DNA of 64,000 nucleotides from Oscheius tipulae (taxonomy: Eukaryota; Nematoda; Chromadorea; Rhabditida; Rhabditidae). The notes below the pieces were generated by a model, which was not told where the DNA came from, ran no database searches, and worked only from the letters and a program-made list of their open reading frames with translations. The stretch is from NCBI GenBank assembly GCA_037178975.1, contig JASJZH010000005.1, positions 6,572,001-6,636,000 of the forward strand, written 5' to 3'. Shown in pieces: positions 9,040 through 22,479 of this stretch; within the stretch, counting starts at the first letter, position 1, and each line of letters opens with the position of its first letter. The translations under genes were made by a program, and so were the position numbers.

Positions 9040-11702
9040 TTATTTGGATCGCTTCTCCCTGGGAGGTCGACTGGATTCCGGTGCCATGAGGGTACGTCGT
9101 GAGAGACGAATCTGTCCGGTCTCAGAATCACGTCCCAGCCACTGTACCGTAATCTTTTGTTTGACTTTGAGGCCGGTAACTGACGAATGTTGGATGGGCA
9201 GAGGATGGAGAGCGCTGTTTGGAATAAAAACTGGGCGCATTGAACCCTAAACTTGTGGTTGCTTAACTATAAAAGAAGGAAACTTACGGGCATTTGAACA
9301 TTGACACCACGCTCCAACATCTCGACAATTTCGACTTTCAACATCGTTCCAAAGTCAATTTCGAGATTGTCCGTCGCGGACACCATTTTGGTAATCATCT
9401 GCTTTGCTTCGTCTAGACGAGCACGGTTCGGCGCGAACAGACAGACATGATTCTCGTCTTCTACCGTAACCTGCAGAATTTATTCATATTTGGGGATGAG
9501 AAGAGAGAAATTACCTTAACACCGGTCTCTGCCTCGATCAGCTTCGCGTTGTAGGCGCCTCCTCGGAACAAAATCTGTCGTTTGAACGGCTCCAGGCTCA
9601 TATTTTCGATCACGGGAACGGTGCTTTTGAACTCCTGCCTCGGACGATCTCTCATGACAGCCATTTTATCGAGAACATGTTCGATTCCGGCCTGTCCTCC
9701 TAGAAGAGCCTCTGAGAGCTGTTGTCTCGTCAGACCACTGATTTTGACGTCAAGTTGCATGGCTGTTAGTCCATTTCGAGTTCCTAAATGGTTCACAGAT
9801 GAAAATCGTAGAAGATGAAGCGAACCTCCGATTTTGAAGTCCATGTCGCCGTTGTAGTCCTCAATTCCGAGAAGATCCGTCAGAATTTTGTATTCTTCGT
9901 CCGGACTGAAAACTTTGATAACAACAGCCAGAAAAAGAGCCTACTTCTGTCCAGTGATAATTCCCATAGCCACACCGGCAGCCGGCGCTTTCAGAGGAAC
10001 ACCAGCGTCAAAGAGTGCCAACGAGCCGGCGCAAATAGAGGCCATTGAGGAGGAACCGTTCGATTCGAGAACCTAGATGACATGGGTTAGAAAATGTCAC
10101 GTGTTTCTAATAAAAGGTCCGAAATTGGCCTACCTGAGAAGCCAGACGAATACTATAGGGAAAATCGTTTGGAATGACATGTTTCAGAGCCTTCTCGGCC
10201 AGAGCTCCATGTCCTATTTCTCGTCGATTTGAGCCTCTCGAAGCAGAGATATCGTTTGTGGCAAAGCCGGGAAACTCGTAATGATGCATGAACATCTTCT
10301 TCCTCTGAGTACCGAGCATCTGTGAAATCGAGTCGGGTTGGAAAGCAGCAGTTGGGCTGTCAAAAGTGACCGTGGAGAAGACTTGTGTCTGTCCGCGTTG
10401 GAAAAGAGCCGATCCATGTAGCTTCTTGTAAACATCAACCTGGATCGAGATTGGCCGGAAATCCGTCAACTTCCTCCCGTCACAACGGAATCCCGTCTCG
10501 AGAACTAGTCGTCTCAGTGTGGAACGAACAGCCTCGTAGAACAGAGGCCAGAAGATGGCAGGATCCAATTTGAGCGTTTCCCAAAGCTCCTGGCCGAGAT
10601 CCTTCAATTGATTATCTCGGGCCAGCTTGTCCAGACTAGGATCCGTCAAAATGTACTCCAAATGGTTGCCGGAAACTCGTTGAATCTCTTCGAGACGCGT
10701 ATTCTGATCAGATTTCGCCTCCACAGTTGCTTTCTCGCGACCGCAAATCGCACGAAACTCGTTCAAAGTCCGGAGCATCTCGTTGATTGAACTGAAGCCG
10801 CGATCTATTATTTCCTCCATCAGTGAAGTTGAGATTTCCTGAATCATTATTTGGAGAACCAAAAAGAAAGATGACGAACCTGCCCATCCATTTCAATCAT
10901 GACCGTTTTGTTGTTCCCGCAGCCCGACAAGACCATATCCAAAGCGGATTCTCGTCTCGCATCACGACTCGGATTCACAATAATCTTACCATCGACCAGA
11001 GCCAGGCGGACAGCGGCTACAGGACCCAAAAAGGGGATGGCGGAGAGATGAAGAGCAGCTCCCGCCGCATTGACGGCCAAAATGATTCCGTCTCCTTGTT
11101 CGTCTAACGAAAGTGGCTTGCAAATCACCTGAGAAGAGATTTCTGGTCGGAAACAGAAATCAAAAGGGTACCTGAGTCTCACTGCTCCACCCTTTCGGGA
11201 AAAGCGGTCGAACTGTTCGATCAATTATGCGCGAAGCTATGATATCAGCATCAGATTGGGACATTTCACGACGGAGGTAGTTTGTGGGAATTTTGCCGAC
11301 GGCGGCAGCGCTCTGACGATAGTCGACAGTAAGTGGAGTGAATCTGAAACTCTTTGGTTTTTACCAAAAAAAAACTTATAAAACTGGCCCCTGACTGGTT
11401 GTGGACGGCTTGTAGACACATGTGGCTAAGACGGCATTGTCGCCCTGAGAGGCGACGACTGAACCCGCGGCAAAACGAGCAATATGACCTAAAATTGTAT
11501 ATGTACAGCAAAATCAAGACAAGTTACCAGTAGTTAATTCAATAGGCTCCTCTGAGCCAGCACCTAACACAACAGAATGTTTACTACGACGAATGAAAAG
11601 GCTTGGGGATTTAATAGAGAGCCTTAATTTTTATTCGTAGTCAATGAGAGATCAATTAAAATACCGGAGAGTTGAGAATCGGGAAAATGAATGTGGAGCC
11701 AT
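9040..11702 (-). CDS. pnpt-1: Mitochondrial polyribonucleotide nucleotidyltransferase (PNPase)
   Basis: 3'-5' phosphorolytic exoribonuclease of mitochondria. The start at 11702 gives [13 protein letters not shown], a basic, Ser-rich presumed targeting peptide. It joins over a 66-nt intron to [13 protein letters not shown] and then [14 protein letters not shown] in phase. First RNase PH domain: [20 protein letters not shown] and [15 protein letters not shown]. An alpha-helical linker follows. Second RNase PH domain: [14 protein letters not shown], then [10 protein letters not shown] and [13 protein letters not shown] with the expected catalytic aspartates. The KH domain contains [16 protein letters not shown] and an S1 domain runs to the stop. 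The start codon overlaps the stop of the upstream gene as TAATG. Confidence 0.93.
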
Positions 11703-12242
11703 TAGTTCTTTTCAGCGGCTTCTTGGTCGGCAGGAGCGGAAGATGTAGACGACTCGGGGGCTGCGACTTGCACAGGAGGAGCAGGTCTGACCGGCGGATT
11801 GTAGTTGGCCGCGAAAATGTCTCCGAAATCTGGAAATTACAGCTATGGTTGGTAAATAATCCGCAACATCATAATTTTCTCAAGGAAAATGATAAAAGTT
11901 GGATTTCTTGCGGATCAAAACCTGATCTACTTGGAACATAGCAATGTTCTACACAGTTAAAATTTCTGAGAGATCTTAGATGCAGCAACGTTTACATCTG
12001 GCTAAAGTTTTTCTTTTCCTCTCGCTAGTCTGGGATTGTTCCGACAAAAAACTAAGAATGTGACAGCCTGCAAATCAGATTTCTTGAGACATAAAGTGTT
12101 TGGAAAACCAGAAATAGGTCGTACCACGATAGTAGGTTAGATGGACCAAGTTAACTCCGGCGTCTGGCTTTGTGGCTTCGTCAATTTCCATAAAGTTCTC
12201 CTTCGATTCGTCTCTGTTACCACGGCCCGTCAGGCGGGACAT
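11702..12242 (-). CDS. Small acidic, Pro/Ala-rich protein of unknown function
   Basis: Two exons (12242-12125 and 11829-11702) give about 81 residues starting MSRLTGRGNRDESKENFME and ending in an Ala/Pro/Ser/Glu-rich tail (PAPPVQVAAPESS). No domain was recognised, and no signal peptide or membrane helix is visible. A splice-acceptor-like TTTTGCGCAG lies 17 nt upstream of the ATG, consistent with trans-splicing. The reading frame is also open for a short way upstream of that ATG, so a longer N-terminus is possible. It lies between lmp-1 and pnpt-1 on the same strand, and its TAA shares a base with the PNPT1 ATG. Confidence 0.55.
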
Positions 12243-12535
12243 CCGTTCCAAAAAAAAGCTGCGCAAAAGTAAAGTTAAACACCCATGCGCAACCATTTTT
12301 ATGCAGACATTCAAATGGCGACTAACATGGTACAGATCAAGAAAGTAGGAGAAGTGCAAATAATTCATTTACAAATTGACATGCATACCACAGCTTGGAA
12401 CCGTAAGGGGACTACACTGGGAGGCTACAGCATAATTAAGAAACATGTTTAAATATGAACAAACTGGATGAGGGTATGAAAACCTGTATGGATTAAAGTG
12501 ACGAGATTTCCGGACATGAAGAGGAGAGGAACAAA

Positions 12536-13342
12536 TTAGACGCTGGCGTAACCCTGGCGCTTAGCACGGGCACGGCCAATCAAATAGGCGACGAGGACGA
12601 TGACGACTAGTCCAGCCAGACAGGCTCCGACAATGATGGGAACGACGTCGCTGGTCTGAGCATCAGCCATGCAGTTTTCGAAGACTGAACAGGGAGATTT
12701 GGTGAGAACTAGAGAAAAAGTTACCTTGTTCCTTGCTGAATTTGCTGTCATCATTCATGGCGAAGGCCAAAGCGTGCATGTTCTTCATGTCGACCTTGCT
12801 CTCCTGTTCGAGTCCGAGAACAGTGGAACTGCATCTGTAGGCGTCAGTTCCCTTCCGAGCTGAGACGTCATTGGTAGCAGCATCAGCCATCTTGAAGGTT
12901 TTAGTCTTGCTTCCAGGCATGCTGGCGGTTTCGGTCGTGGTCAGAGAATAGTCGATGAGCTGGAAAGCAGCCCCAGTGGACTCGTTCTTTCCGAAAACGA
13001 GATCGAGCATCCAGAGCGTGGCCTCAGTAGCGGGTCCTGAATCCGTGGGACGGAATTTGACCTAAACCCGGCGGATTTTTATGACTAGGAAATAAGATTC
13101 ACGTTCAAGAGCTGAACAGTATCGTTCAAGTTCCGGATGCCAGTGCAGTTTCCAGTCGCGCTGATGGTGTTGTTCATGTTGACCGTGTAGGTGGCATTGT
13201 CTCCGAATTTGACCGTGATAACGGGATCAGCTTCGACTATGATGCAATACTTCTTTGTGCCAGGATCTTGAACAGACCAGTGCTGCGTGGTAGCAGTGAT
13301 GCTAGAGATTGCGGCGATGGCAACAACAAGTCGAGCAAGCAT
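12536..13342 (-). CDS. lmp-1: Lysosome-associated membrane glycoprotein (LAMP)
   Basis: Type I lysosomal membrane protein. Three exons (13342-13103, 13061-12725, 12684-12536) join in phase. It has a signal peptide ([17 protein letters not shown]), a luminal domain with several N-glycosylation sequons (DNATYT, NNTIS, GNCTG) and paired cysteines, then one membrane helix ([23 protein letters not shown]). The short tail [12 protein letters not shown] ends in a GYxx-hydrophobic lysosomal sorting signal, the signature of LAMP proteins. It is first in a same-strand run with the small acidic gene and pnpt-1. Confidence 0.93.
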
Positions 13343-14484
13343 GTCTGAAAGACAAAATGTTTCGAGAAGAGAGGAGAATGTATACTGAGGAATGAGCTAA
13401 AATAAATCAAAACAGAGCTGAATCACTGCTTCTGAGTCAGCACAGACTATCAACATAAATTACGACGATTAATGACGAAAATAGACAAGTAAAATCGATG
13501 TCGGAGCTGACCCTTATATGGTTATAATCGTCACAAAGGGGAACTTTGGAAGGCAAACCCTATCAACAGCAATCTTATCTGTTCAAAGGAGACGGAGCGA
13601 GGGTAGAGATAAAATGTGACTACCCTCAGGCCATAAAAAACCAAGGTTGAAAAGGGGTCGATATCAGGAAACGGAACGCAAAAAAAAGAGGCATGTTCTA
13701 AGCGAGCATCGAAAAGGACCAATTGAAAGTTTTCTTGTAACATTTGCAGTATACAACCGAAATTCGAGCTTTGTAATTCTATTCACATTACACTAATATA
13801 ATACTTAGGATCAAATTCCAGAGTTATGAGATCAATGTAATATGAAAGTGATTGGACGCGGCAATCGAGCAAAACTGAAGTGATTTATAGTAATCTGCCA
13901 CTCACAAAGAGCTTCTACACAAAAATATTGATGTGATGAAGATTTAAGAGATGAAAAACAAGACATGTTATGTCAACAACAAGTTTATAAAGGTTAAGAA
14001 GGAAATGTTTTTATATGCTATCTTTCTTGAAGGAGTTTCTATTTGTTACAAGTAGTGAGCCTACTAAACAACTAAAATTTTGCCAAATTGGTAGAAATGG
14101 AGTGAAACAAGACATGGACAAAATCACTAGGTGACAAACACCTGACTGACTTCGTCTGTTTACTGAGAAGCTAAAATGTTTCCAACGAGCGCGCATTTTT
14201 ACGGTATGGCAGGCGTAATTTGGCGCCGTTGTGCCGAATGTTTAAAATTCATTTTCTGTTCCATTTCCGTTTTTTCACTGGTTGGATATTCTCGTCCACT
14301 TTTTCCTGTATTCATCCTGTAAATAATAAGAAGTCATGCTAACACATGTAGGACATGTTGTTCCTTGTGTACTGTTCACAAAACATAAATGCTGTCATTC
14401 TTCATAGACGAAACTACCCCATTCTTCTCTTTTCTTTAATAAGGAATTGTTTTTCAGACACTATTCTGTAGAGGCTCCAAGAGC
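13343..14484. other. Divergent promoter region, LAMP / NADAR
   Basis: A/T-rich spacer of about 1.1 kb between two divergently transcribed genes. No coding region or repeat recognised. A TTTTTCAG acceptor-like site near 14450-14457 lies about 27 nt before the NADAR ATG and may be its trans-splice site. Confidence 0.4.
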
Positions 14485-15620
14485 ATGTCTTACAGACGCC
14501 CTGTAACTACTCGAAGGGACCAAAATGTTGGCTTGCTCTTGTTTTCTGAACTTATAAAGGGATTTAGGATGTTGAGTCGCTGCATAATCTCGTCATGGAT
14601 CTTCGCGACGCCGTTCGTGATCTGGAAACCGAAAAGGACACTCTTCGACAGGCTGTGCGCAAACTAAAGGTAGCTTGAGGTCCAATTGCTCCTAAACGTC
14701 AGCAATTTGGATTGAAAACAGACGCACAAGGGACAAGGTGAAGAATCTCTGCGCTCATCTGAAGTCTAGCGGTCTTGAAGTTGCCAGCGATGACGACGAC
14801 TTCCCTGATTACGATGAAATCGGTCGCGACTTCATCCTTATCGGAGGATCGCACGATCCCTTAGATGCTCGCTATGAGACCACGATTAAGGATGCTGACG
14901 GAGTCGAGTACAAAACGGCGGAGCGCTACTATTGGGCGAAGATGGCCGCGCACTTCAAAGACGAAGAAACACGCAAGAAAATCCTCGATGCTCCGAACAC
15001 GACCAAGGCTGAGGCGGCTGTCATGGACATAAAAAACTTCGATGAGAAAGAATGGGATAAGCATAAGCTCCAGACCTGGCAGGACGGCCAGCGTCTTAAG
15101 TTCGAGCAGCACCGATGGATCACGAGTGTTCTTGTCGCTACGGGGAAGGTCTATATCGCCGTATGTCACCAAGATAAAGTTGTTTCTCGCTGTTTCTTTG
15201 TGATATTTGAATTTTCAGCAAATCGGTACCGGCTGGCGCAAAAATCGCGAAGAATCTGGCAAAAGCCTCTTCTGGGACGGTAAAAACCTCGGCGGAAAGT
15301 TCCTCATGAACCTACGCAAAAAGTCCTCGGACGTGCACGAATGGAAGGATGGCGAGGAGGAGGTCAGTGTTTGCTATTGTCTTTTTTTACAAGAAACTAT
15401 TCAGGAAATCAATAACAGATTGAACTCCCTGAAGCGCTATGTCTGGCGCCGTATCGACAATCGCTATCAGCAGCAGCGCTACTCTACTCCCATCTACAAT
15501 TGCCGTGGTCGTTCTGCTCCCCGTTCCAACTACACGAATAATAATAATAACAACAACAACAACAATGGAAAGCCTAGTCGTGTGGAGAACGGCTCCGGCG
15601 ACAAGACTTCCACTACCTAA
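14485..15620 (+). CDS. NADAR-domain (YbiA-like) protein with N-terminal coiled coil
   Basis: The first two exons encode a charged helix (DVESLHNLVMDLRDAVRDLE). The third gives a NADAR domain: DGVEYKTAERYYWAKMAAHF, then WQDGQRLKFEQHRW and ILVATGK-type SVLVATGK, QIGTGWRKN, and GKNLGGKFLMNLR, all matching the order of family motifs. The C-terminus is a low-complexity tail with a run of ten asparagines from an AAT/AAC microsatellite. NADAR proteins are ADP-ribose-linked hydrolases; bacterial members remove ADP-ribose from guanine bases. A nucleic-acid or ADP-ribose substrate is therefore plausible here but untested. The exon 2-3 junction is in phase only with an AAG acceptor near 14737. Confidence 0.82.
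15538..15565 (+). repeat. AAT/AAC trinucleotide run encoding poly-Asn
   Basis: Ten tandem AAY codons inside the NADAR gene's last exon. A run like this is likely to vary in length. Confidence 0.8.
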
Positions 15621-15767
15621 TATCTCCAAAACAGTCCGTCTTTCCCAGTGTCCTGATACCGGTTTTTGTTTCTTTGCGCTTGTTGTCAATGAGATGTTCG
15701 ACACAAACAAAATAAAGGCACAAGAAATTTAATGTCGAATAAAATAAATTACAACAAACGGATGCGA

Positions 15768-17375
<1,608 letters not shown>

Positions 17376-17957
17376 CTACAAACTCGATTTGTGAGCAGAG
17401 AAACTGATAAAAAGAGACGAGAAATCCAATGAAATCGAACAGAACAGGGAGACCAAACAAAACGAGAAGAAAACAAGAAAATAAATTTAGGAATTAGAAA
17501 ATTGACAGCTCCGTGAAAAATTTAAAGGACTGTCTACGACCGTGTCGCTGGATACTGTAGTTGCGAGAGATTCAAAAGGCCTAAATATTTAGGCCTCCAT
17601 AGAACTTTTTAAAATTTTTATCACACCAACAAATGAAAAGATGAAAATCGTAACAAGAGAGAAGGTAGAACACAACAAAGAAGGGAACACGTACTTTCTA
17701 GAGTTTATTTCTAGTCTATGATGTAGATTTTTCGTTTATCCGCCGACTGGTGGCGATTTGGACGGCTCTTCTTTCTGGACGACAATCTTCAGGATTTGGG
17801 AAAAGTCGGCCCTCTTGGTCGAATCCCTCTCGAAGACCTTTCCTAGTGACCTGATGCCGGTCATTGTTTCTTTGTATTCTAATTCCTAATGTAAATCTAA
17901 TCGAGAGAAGAAACTTTAAACAGATCTTTATTTTCGTATCTGACTGTTTCTGCTCTT

Positions 17958-20634
17958 CTAGAAATGGCGGAAGAGGTTCTTCAATTCCATGAGCAGCGTC
18001 TCGTGGCGGAAGTCGACCCTGATATCCGGAACATTGGTCCGGCTTCTGTCGTTCCCCAGCACGCCCTCTTCCTTGTAGTTCGGTCCGAGCCAGTGGCGCT
18101 TGACCGTCTCCTCGAAGCCGCACTGGAGGACGCTGTTCCTGGCCAGCTCGCACATGTCGCAGCTGCTCAACTTCCAGACCTGGGCCGCAATCGAGTACTC
18201 CTCCATCAGAGCCTCTCGCGTGTAGTGGAATTGAAGGGGATCATCAGTGGAGAGAGAGACGTTAAGCCCCTTCTGCAAATAGTCCGGCAGCGGATTTCTC
18301 TGGTAGCTGATGAAGAGTGAATTGTTCGAGAGCGGCGACATGGCGATTCCCATCTGCGTCAGGTAGAAGAGATATTGCAGCACCGGGACCTGGAAATGGG
18401 ATCATTGTGCAGCCTCAGCAACTGCTGACCACGTGTAGTTCTCTCCGGATTCGACAAAACTTTCCAAGTACAAGCTGCGATCGCGGTTTTCTTTGAATTG
18501 AGCCTTTACTCTGTACTGTGAGTTTCTCATCAACTGTCCGTCCTGTCACTTTACCCTTTTCAGTCCGTCTCTGGTATATGCGTTCCCCAATAGTCATAAG
18601 AACTAACCTTTCTCAGCAAGAGTCCATGGGAGATCGATTCCGAAGTGAGGTATCCGGCCAGCAGATGTCTCACGTTACCCGCCTCTCCACAATGTGGACG
18701 CAGAGTGAAGGTGTTGAGACCGCGGAGCTGACGGAATCTGTTGAGGACGCAGATGTTGGCGTAAAGGTAGTAGAGATAGTAGTTGTAGGGCGGATTCTCC
18801 TTGTCCTTGTAGTCGGGCGGTGTCGGCGTGCTGCGATCAAATGGCACTGACTCGTGCTTGCTCTCGTCGTCGACTGAGTCGAATCCGCTCACATGCGTTA
18901 AAAAGCGATGAAGATCCGGGTTGCTAGATGGATCGTTCGTCACCTCGAACAGGGGTTTGAAAATGTTGTCGATGAGGTCGTCGAAGCTAGCAATCAGTTC
19001 TTTCGAACGGTAGATGTCGCTGAAAACCAGGGAATCAGTCGCTTAACTCCTACTACCGTGCTAGTATCTCGTGTAACTCTTTGAAATTCAATGCTTTTTG
19101 TTCATGAGCATGTCTTTTGCCCGTCTCATCTCTCCTGTTTATTTACTACTACCGTCTCTAGACTCCGAGACAAAAAAGCCTAAGACTCCAATGACCAATA
19201 CCATCCGTCTGTCTAATGTGTCTGGTTCTTCAAGCAGCAAGCACCACCTGCCTCTCATATCGCATTGTCAGTCCCGGTATTCCCCACTACACTATTCTCT
19301 GTCCTCATCCCATTTCTCCCAGAAAACAAAAAAAAACTGACTAGAGCCTGGGAAACTGGATCATCCATCTGTTGTTGGAGCTCCAGACGTCCTTCCAGAC
19401 CGCCCACTTGGCCAGCTTCGTCCACTCGTCTTTTGTCTTGCCGTAGATGCTTAATCGCATTTCTGTGTGCTGGTACTTGCTGTCCTCAAGCTCCTTGAAG
19501 ACCTGCTTGATCAGATCGGCCATGAAGGTCCCCTCGACGTAGTTGTCCGTCTTCAAAAACGTCTCCCTCAGCACCGAGTCACCAATAGGGTTGTACTTGG
19601 CATTGAAGCGGTCGAAGCGATGGAAGGTGTTCCGATCCGCGTGGACGTCGAGCATGTCGACCGACAGGTCCTCTCCTTTGATATTGTAGTCGGCAAACAG
19701 CTGGCTCAGGCTGTGTGGCTTGCCGTTACGCATGCAGACGACGACCTGTCCGTCCGACTTGAGTCGCTTCTTGATGAAGTTTACCAGCGCCTTCTGGTTC
19801 ATCGAGCTCGCGGCATGGATATGAGTGTCGATCTTGCGCACGTTGTAGAAGTCTTTGTGCCCGGTCATCTTCTGCTCATTCAGCTCCCTCAGTTCGTTCA
19901 TTAGAACGTGAAGACTGAAAAAGAGGGGATTGAATAGAAGGACAAGAGAAAGGACCTACCTGAATTTGTTCTGGAGAATAGCTAACCTCCTGAAGCAGAA
20001 AGACTTGAGCGGCCCGTCGACCATCATCTTGCTCAGCTTGTCGATGTCCTCCAGAAATTTGTCCCTCGACAGCCGCGATTCTTTGGTGACGGATTGCTTC
20101 GTTCTCGGGTCGATGACATCGAAGACACCCTCGCGCTTGGCAATCTCGTACCTCTCGGGATACTTCGGCAATTCCTTGAATATTCCCCAATGGTCAGCGA
20201 TGACGGGCTCCTTGTATCCGAGATCACTCGGCTCCTCCGTCTTGATGAATTTCTTCAGTTCCTTCGGGTAAGTTCGATTCAGGAATTTTTCGATGGTCAC
20301 TGGGAATTGTCCGCCCAGGCGATGCATGTACTCCCTGCGCAGCTCCAGTCCGGCGATGAGCTGGTCAGCTCCTTTCATCATATCGTCGAGCGGGACCTCG
20401 CAGATTTCATCGTGGTCGATGGCGATTCTCTGGTAGAGGGTCGATCCATCTTTGCCCTTCAAGTTGAAGCTCTGTGTTGGGAAGATTGGCTCCCGGCTAG
20501 TGCTCTTCTTCGGATCACAGTTTGATGTCGATGGCTCCTGTTTGGTCATCTGGAGACTGCGACGCAGTTTGTCTGAGAGCTCCTTGTTCTTTATGGCTGT
20601 GGGCATCTCGACATATTCCTTAGCTGATGTCGCG
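17958..20634 (-). CDS. AMP deaminase
   Basis: Cytosolic enzyme converting AMP to IMP and ammonia in purine nucleotide balance. The first coding exon (20634 down) carries [17 protein letters not shown]. The next has the metal-binding start of the barrel, [20 protein letters not shown]. Later exons include [19 protein letters not shown] and the active-site loop [20 protein letters not shown]. The C-terminus [17 protein letters not shown] precedes the stop at 17958. Two introns are long for this window (about 18.38-18.61 and 18.99-19.34 kb) and hold no recognised gene. The 5' end is uncertain and may use the exon at 20715-21029. Confidence 0.93.
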
Positions 20635-20714
20635 CTGAAAAGAAACTGTGAGACTCTGTCACTTTATACTGTCCCTATGTGTGTCGACTAGGTCCACTGT
20701 CATCTGTCAAATAC

Positions 20715-21029
20715 TCAAAGTCGGACTAGCCTCGTAGCTCCACAAGGGGGCAAGTCCTCCCCCGCGCTCCCCTGTTTCTTCTTCGGCTCCGGCGATGAGG
20801 TTGGCGTGCGCAGTGTGTCTTCCTCGTCGGACCAGAGCTCTTCCTTCGGACTATGGTAACAAGGCGAAGAGGCACGATGGATCATTCCAGCAGACGGGGT
20901 GAAGAGTGATCCGATTCCTACGAGCTGGGATTCATCCGAGAGATGGCCATCCGAAATGGAGCTGGTCGTCGCTACTTGGGTAGTGGCTTCTCCTTCGGGC
21001 TTGCTCGACGACTCTGGTAGATTTCCCAT
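20715..21029 (-). CDS. Ser/Pro-rich coding stretch, candidate 5' exon of AMP deaminase
   Basis: An open frame from an ATG at 21029 (MGNLPESSSKPEGE) to a stop near 20715. It is rich in Ser, Pro, Glu and Asp with possible phosphorylation motifs (ASSPCYHSPKEELWSDEEDT). The composition looks like a disordered regulatory N-terminus of the kind AMP deaminases carry, and it lies directly upstream on the same strand. I could not find a good GT donor in the phase required by the next exon, so the linkage is inference. It could instead be a separate short gene. Confidence 0.4.
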   Translation of the reverse strand: MGNLPESSSKPEGEATTQVATTSSISDGHLSDESQLVGIGSLFTPSAGMIHRASSPCYHSPKEELWSDEEDTLRTPTSSPEPKKKQGSAGEDLPPCGATRLVRL

Positions 21030-21316
21030 TGAAGCAGCTTCCTTCTGGCGATTTCTATGGCAGAGTGACCTTTTAGCTTTTTTGATTCTCTTCGGTAATT
21101 CCAAAAGCTGTAGTTCTTGTAGAAAACAGCAGAGCGGAACCTTGTTTCTTGAAACTACGTTTTTGTTTAGCTTCTGCTTGGAAACTCAATAATAGACTTT
21201 CCCCTTGGTCTTTCTCTCACTGTTATTCTGATTAGTTTCAGCCGTGCAACTGGCCTCTTTTGTCTATCAAAAATGACTGATAAGACACCATCAGTTGTTG
21301 CTCCGCATCTTCCACT

Positions 21317-22462
21317 ATGAAGCTTCTCATTGCAGGTACTTTCTCACAAATCCTAAACTTCAAAACCCGTTCAGCAAGTCTTATCTCTATCATCCTGGCT
21401 GCTAAGCCCACAGCTGCTCCCGACTGTGTTCCGGACCAATGTGGTCCGAAAATGGTCGCTATGTGGGCCTACACCGGGCCAGCTGACGCGACCAGTGTCG
21501 GCTGTGAGATCTGTCTGGATTCTGTCCTCATTGCCGAGACCTATGCTGAGTGTGACGAATCGAAAGTGAAGGACATTCTCGAGTGTGATTGTGACAAAAA
21601 GTACGGAGGTGGTCCGGCTGACAAGGCATGCAGAGCTTCAGTCGACAAGATTGCTCATGTAAGTTCGAGGAGTTCATGATCTTGACGGTAACTCTCGAAA
21701 GGTTAGTATTCTCTTATTCTTCCAAGTTCTCTTCAAATCGGTCCTCTAATCATCTTTTCGCTTGATATACATTTGGTGAACGGTTTCCAACCACATAGTA
21801 TTGTTCAAAATTGTCAGATGCAACTGACTACCACCTACTCCTTTTTTAAACAAAAGCTTGCTGAGACCTGTGATTCTCACCCATGTAACACACTATTCGG
21901 ATCGAAAATCCCGAGTCAAGTCTCGCGTCGGATCCGACCGGAATTGAAAAATTGGGTTTTTTTTTCGTTTTCAAAGCAGTGAATGAATATGAATAAGACA
22001 TACGTTGCTCAAACAGAGAAAATCGGACGTTTACCGTTATGGAAACACCACTTTAGGGAATCCGACTCAAACCGGACTCAAGTGGAGACGAGTCGAGTCC
22101 GCCTCGAGTACATTTCGAGTTAGACTCGGCGTTGAGTCGAGTCGAGTCGAACAAGTATATTACGCACTACCCTGTAGCATACTTGAATTACTCTTTGCAT
22201 CTCTCCTTCCCAGTAACCTATCAGTCGATTCCGGTTCTGTACCCTACGTCAAAGCCTTCCTACAAACAGCTTCGGTCACATATCACGTGGCGATAAGAGA
22301 GACTCTTTGATAGCTTCTATCCTTTGAAACTTTCCAATCTTACAGGAGGTCATTTCGGACACCAATGCCGATCCGACCGCAGTCTGTGAGAAGGTCTTAA
22401 AGAAGAACTGCACCTACAGCATCATGGAATCTGCCGTTCCCTACAATCCGTACAAGCTGTAA
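21317..22462 (+). CDS. Secreted saposin-like (SapB-type) protein
   Basis: Small secreted protein of three exons: 21317-21335, about 21375-21660, and from about 22347. The signal peptide crosses the first intron (MKLLIAASLISIILAAKPTAA). The mature part has ten cysteines including CEIC and VCEKVLKKNC, in an arrangement resembling saposin-B domains, which bind lipids or membranes. Nematode saposin-like proteins are often intestinal or antimicrobial; the role here is inference. The second intron is about 690 nt and contains GAGTC-rich repeats. Confidence 0.75.
22060..22165 (+). repeat. GAGTC/GACTC-rich degenerate repeat
   Basis: Inside the saposin-like gene's second intron, GAGTC and GACTC occur many times in about 100 bp, ending in tandem GAGTCGAGTCGAGTCG. 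These pentamers are reverse complements of each other, so the stretch could fold back. Confidence 0.55.
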
Positions 22463-22479
22463 AAAAGAGAGATGAATAT

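Noticed and set aside
14861-15172. Antisense open frame of 103 codons under the NADAR gene
   Set aside because: It mirrors the codon pattern of the real gene on the other strand and shows no family features.
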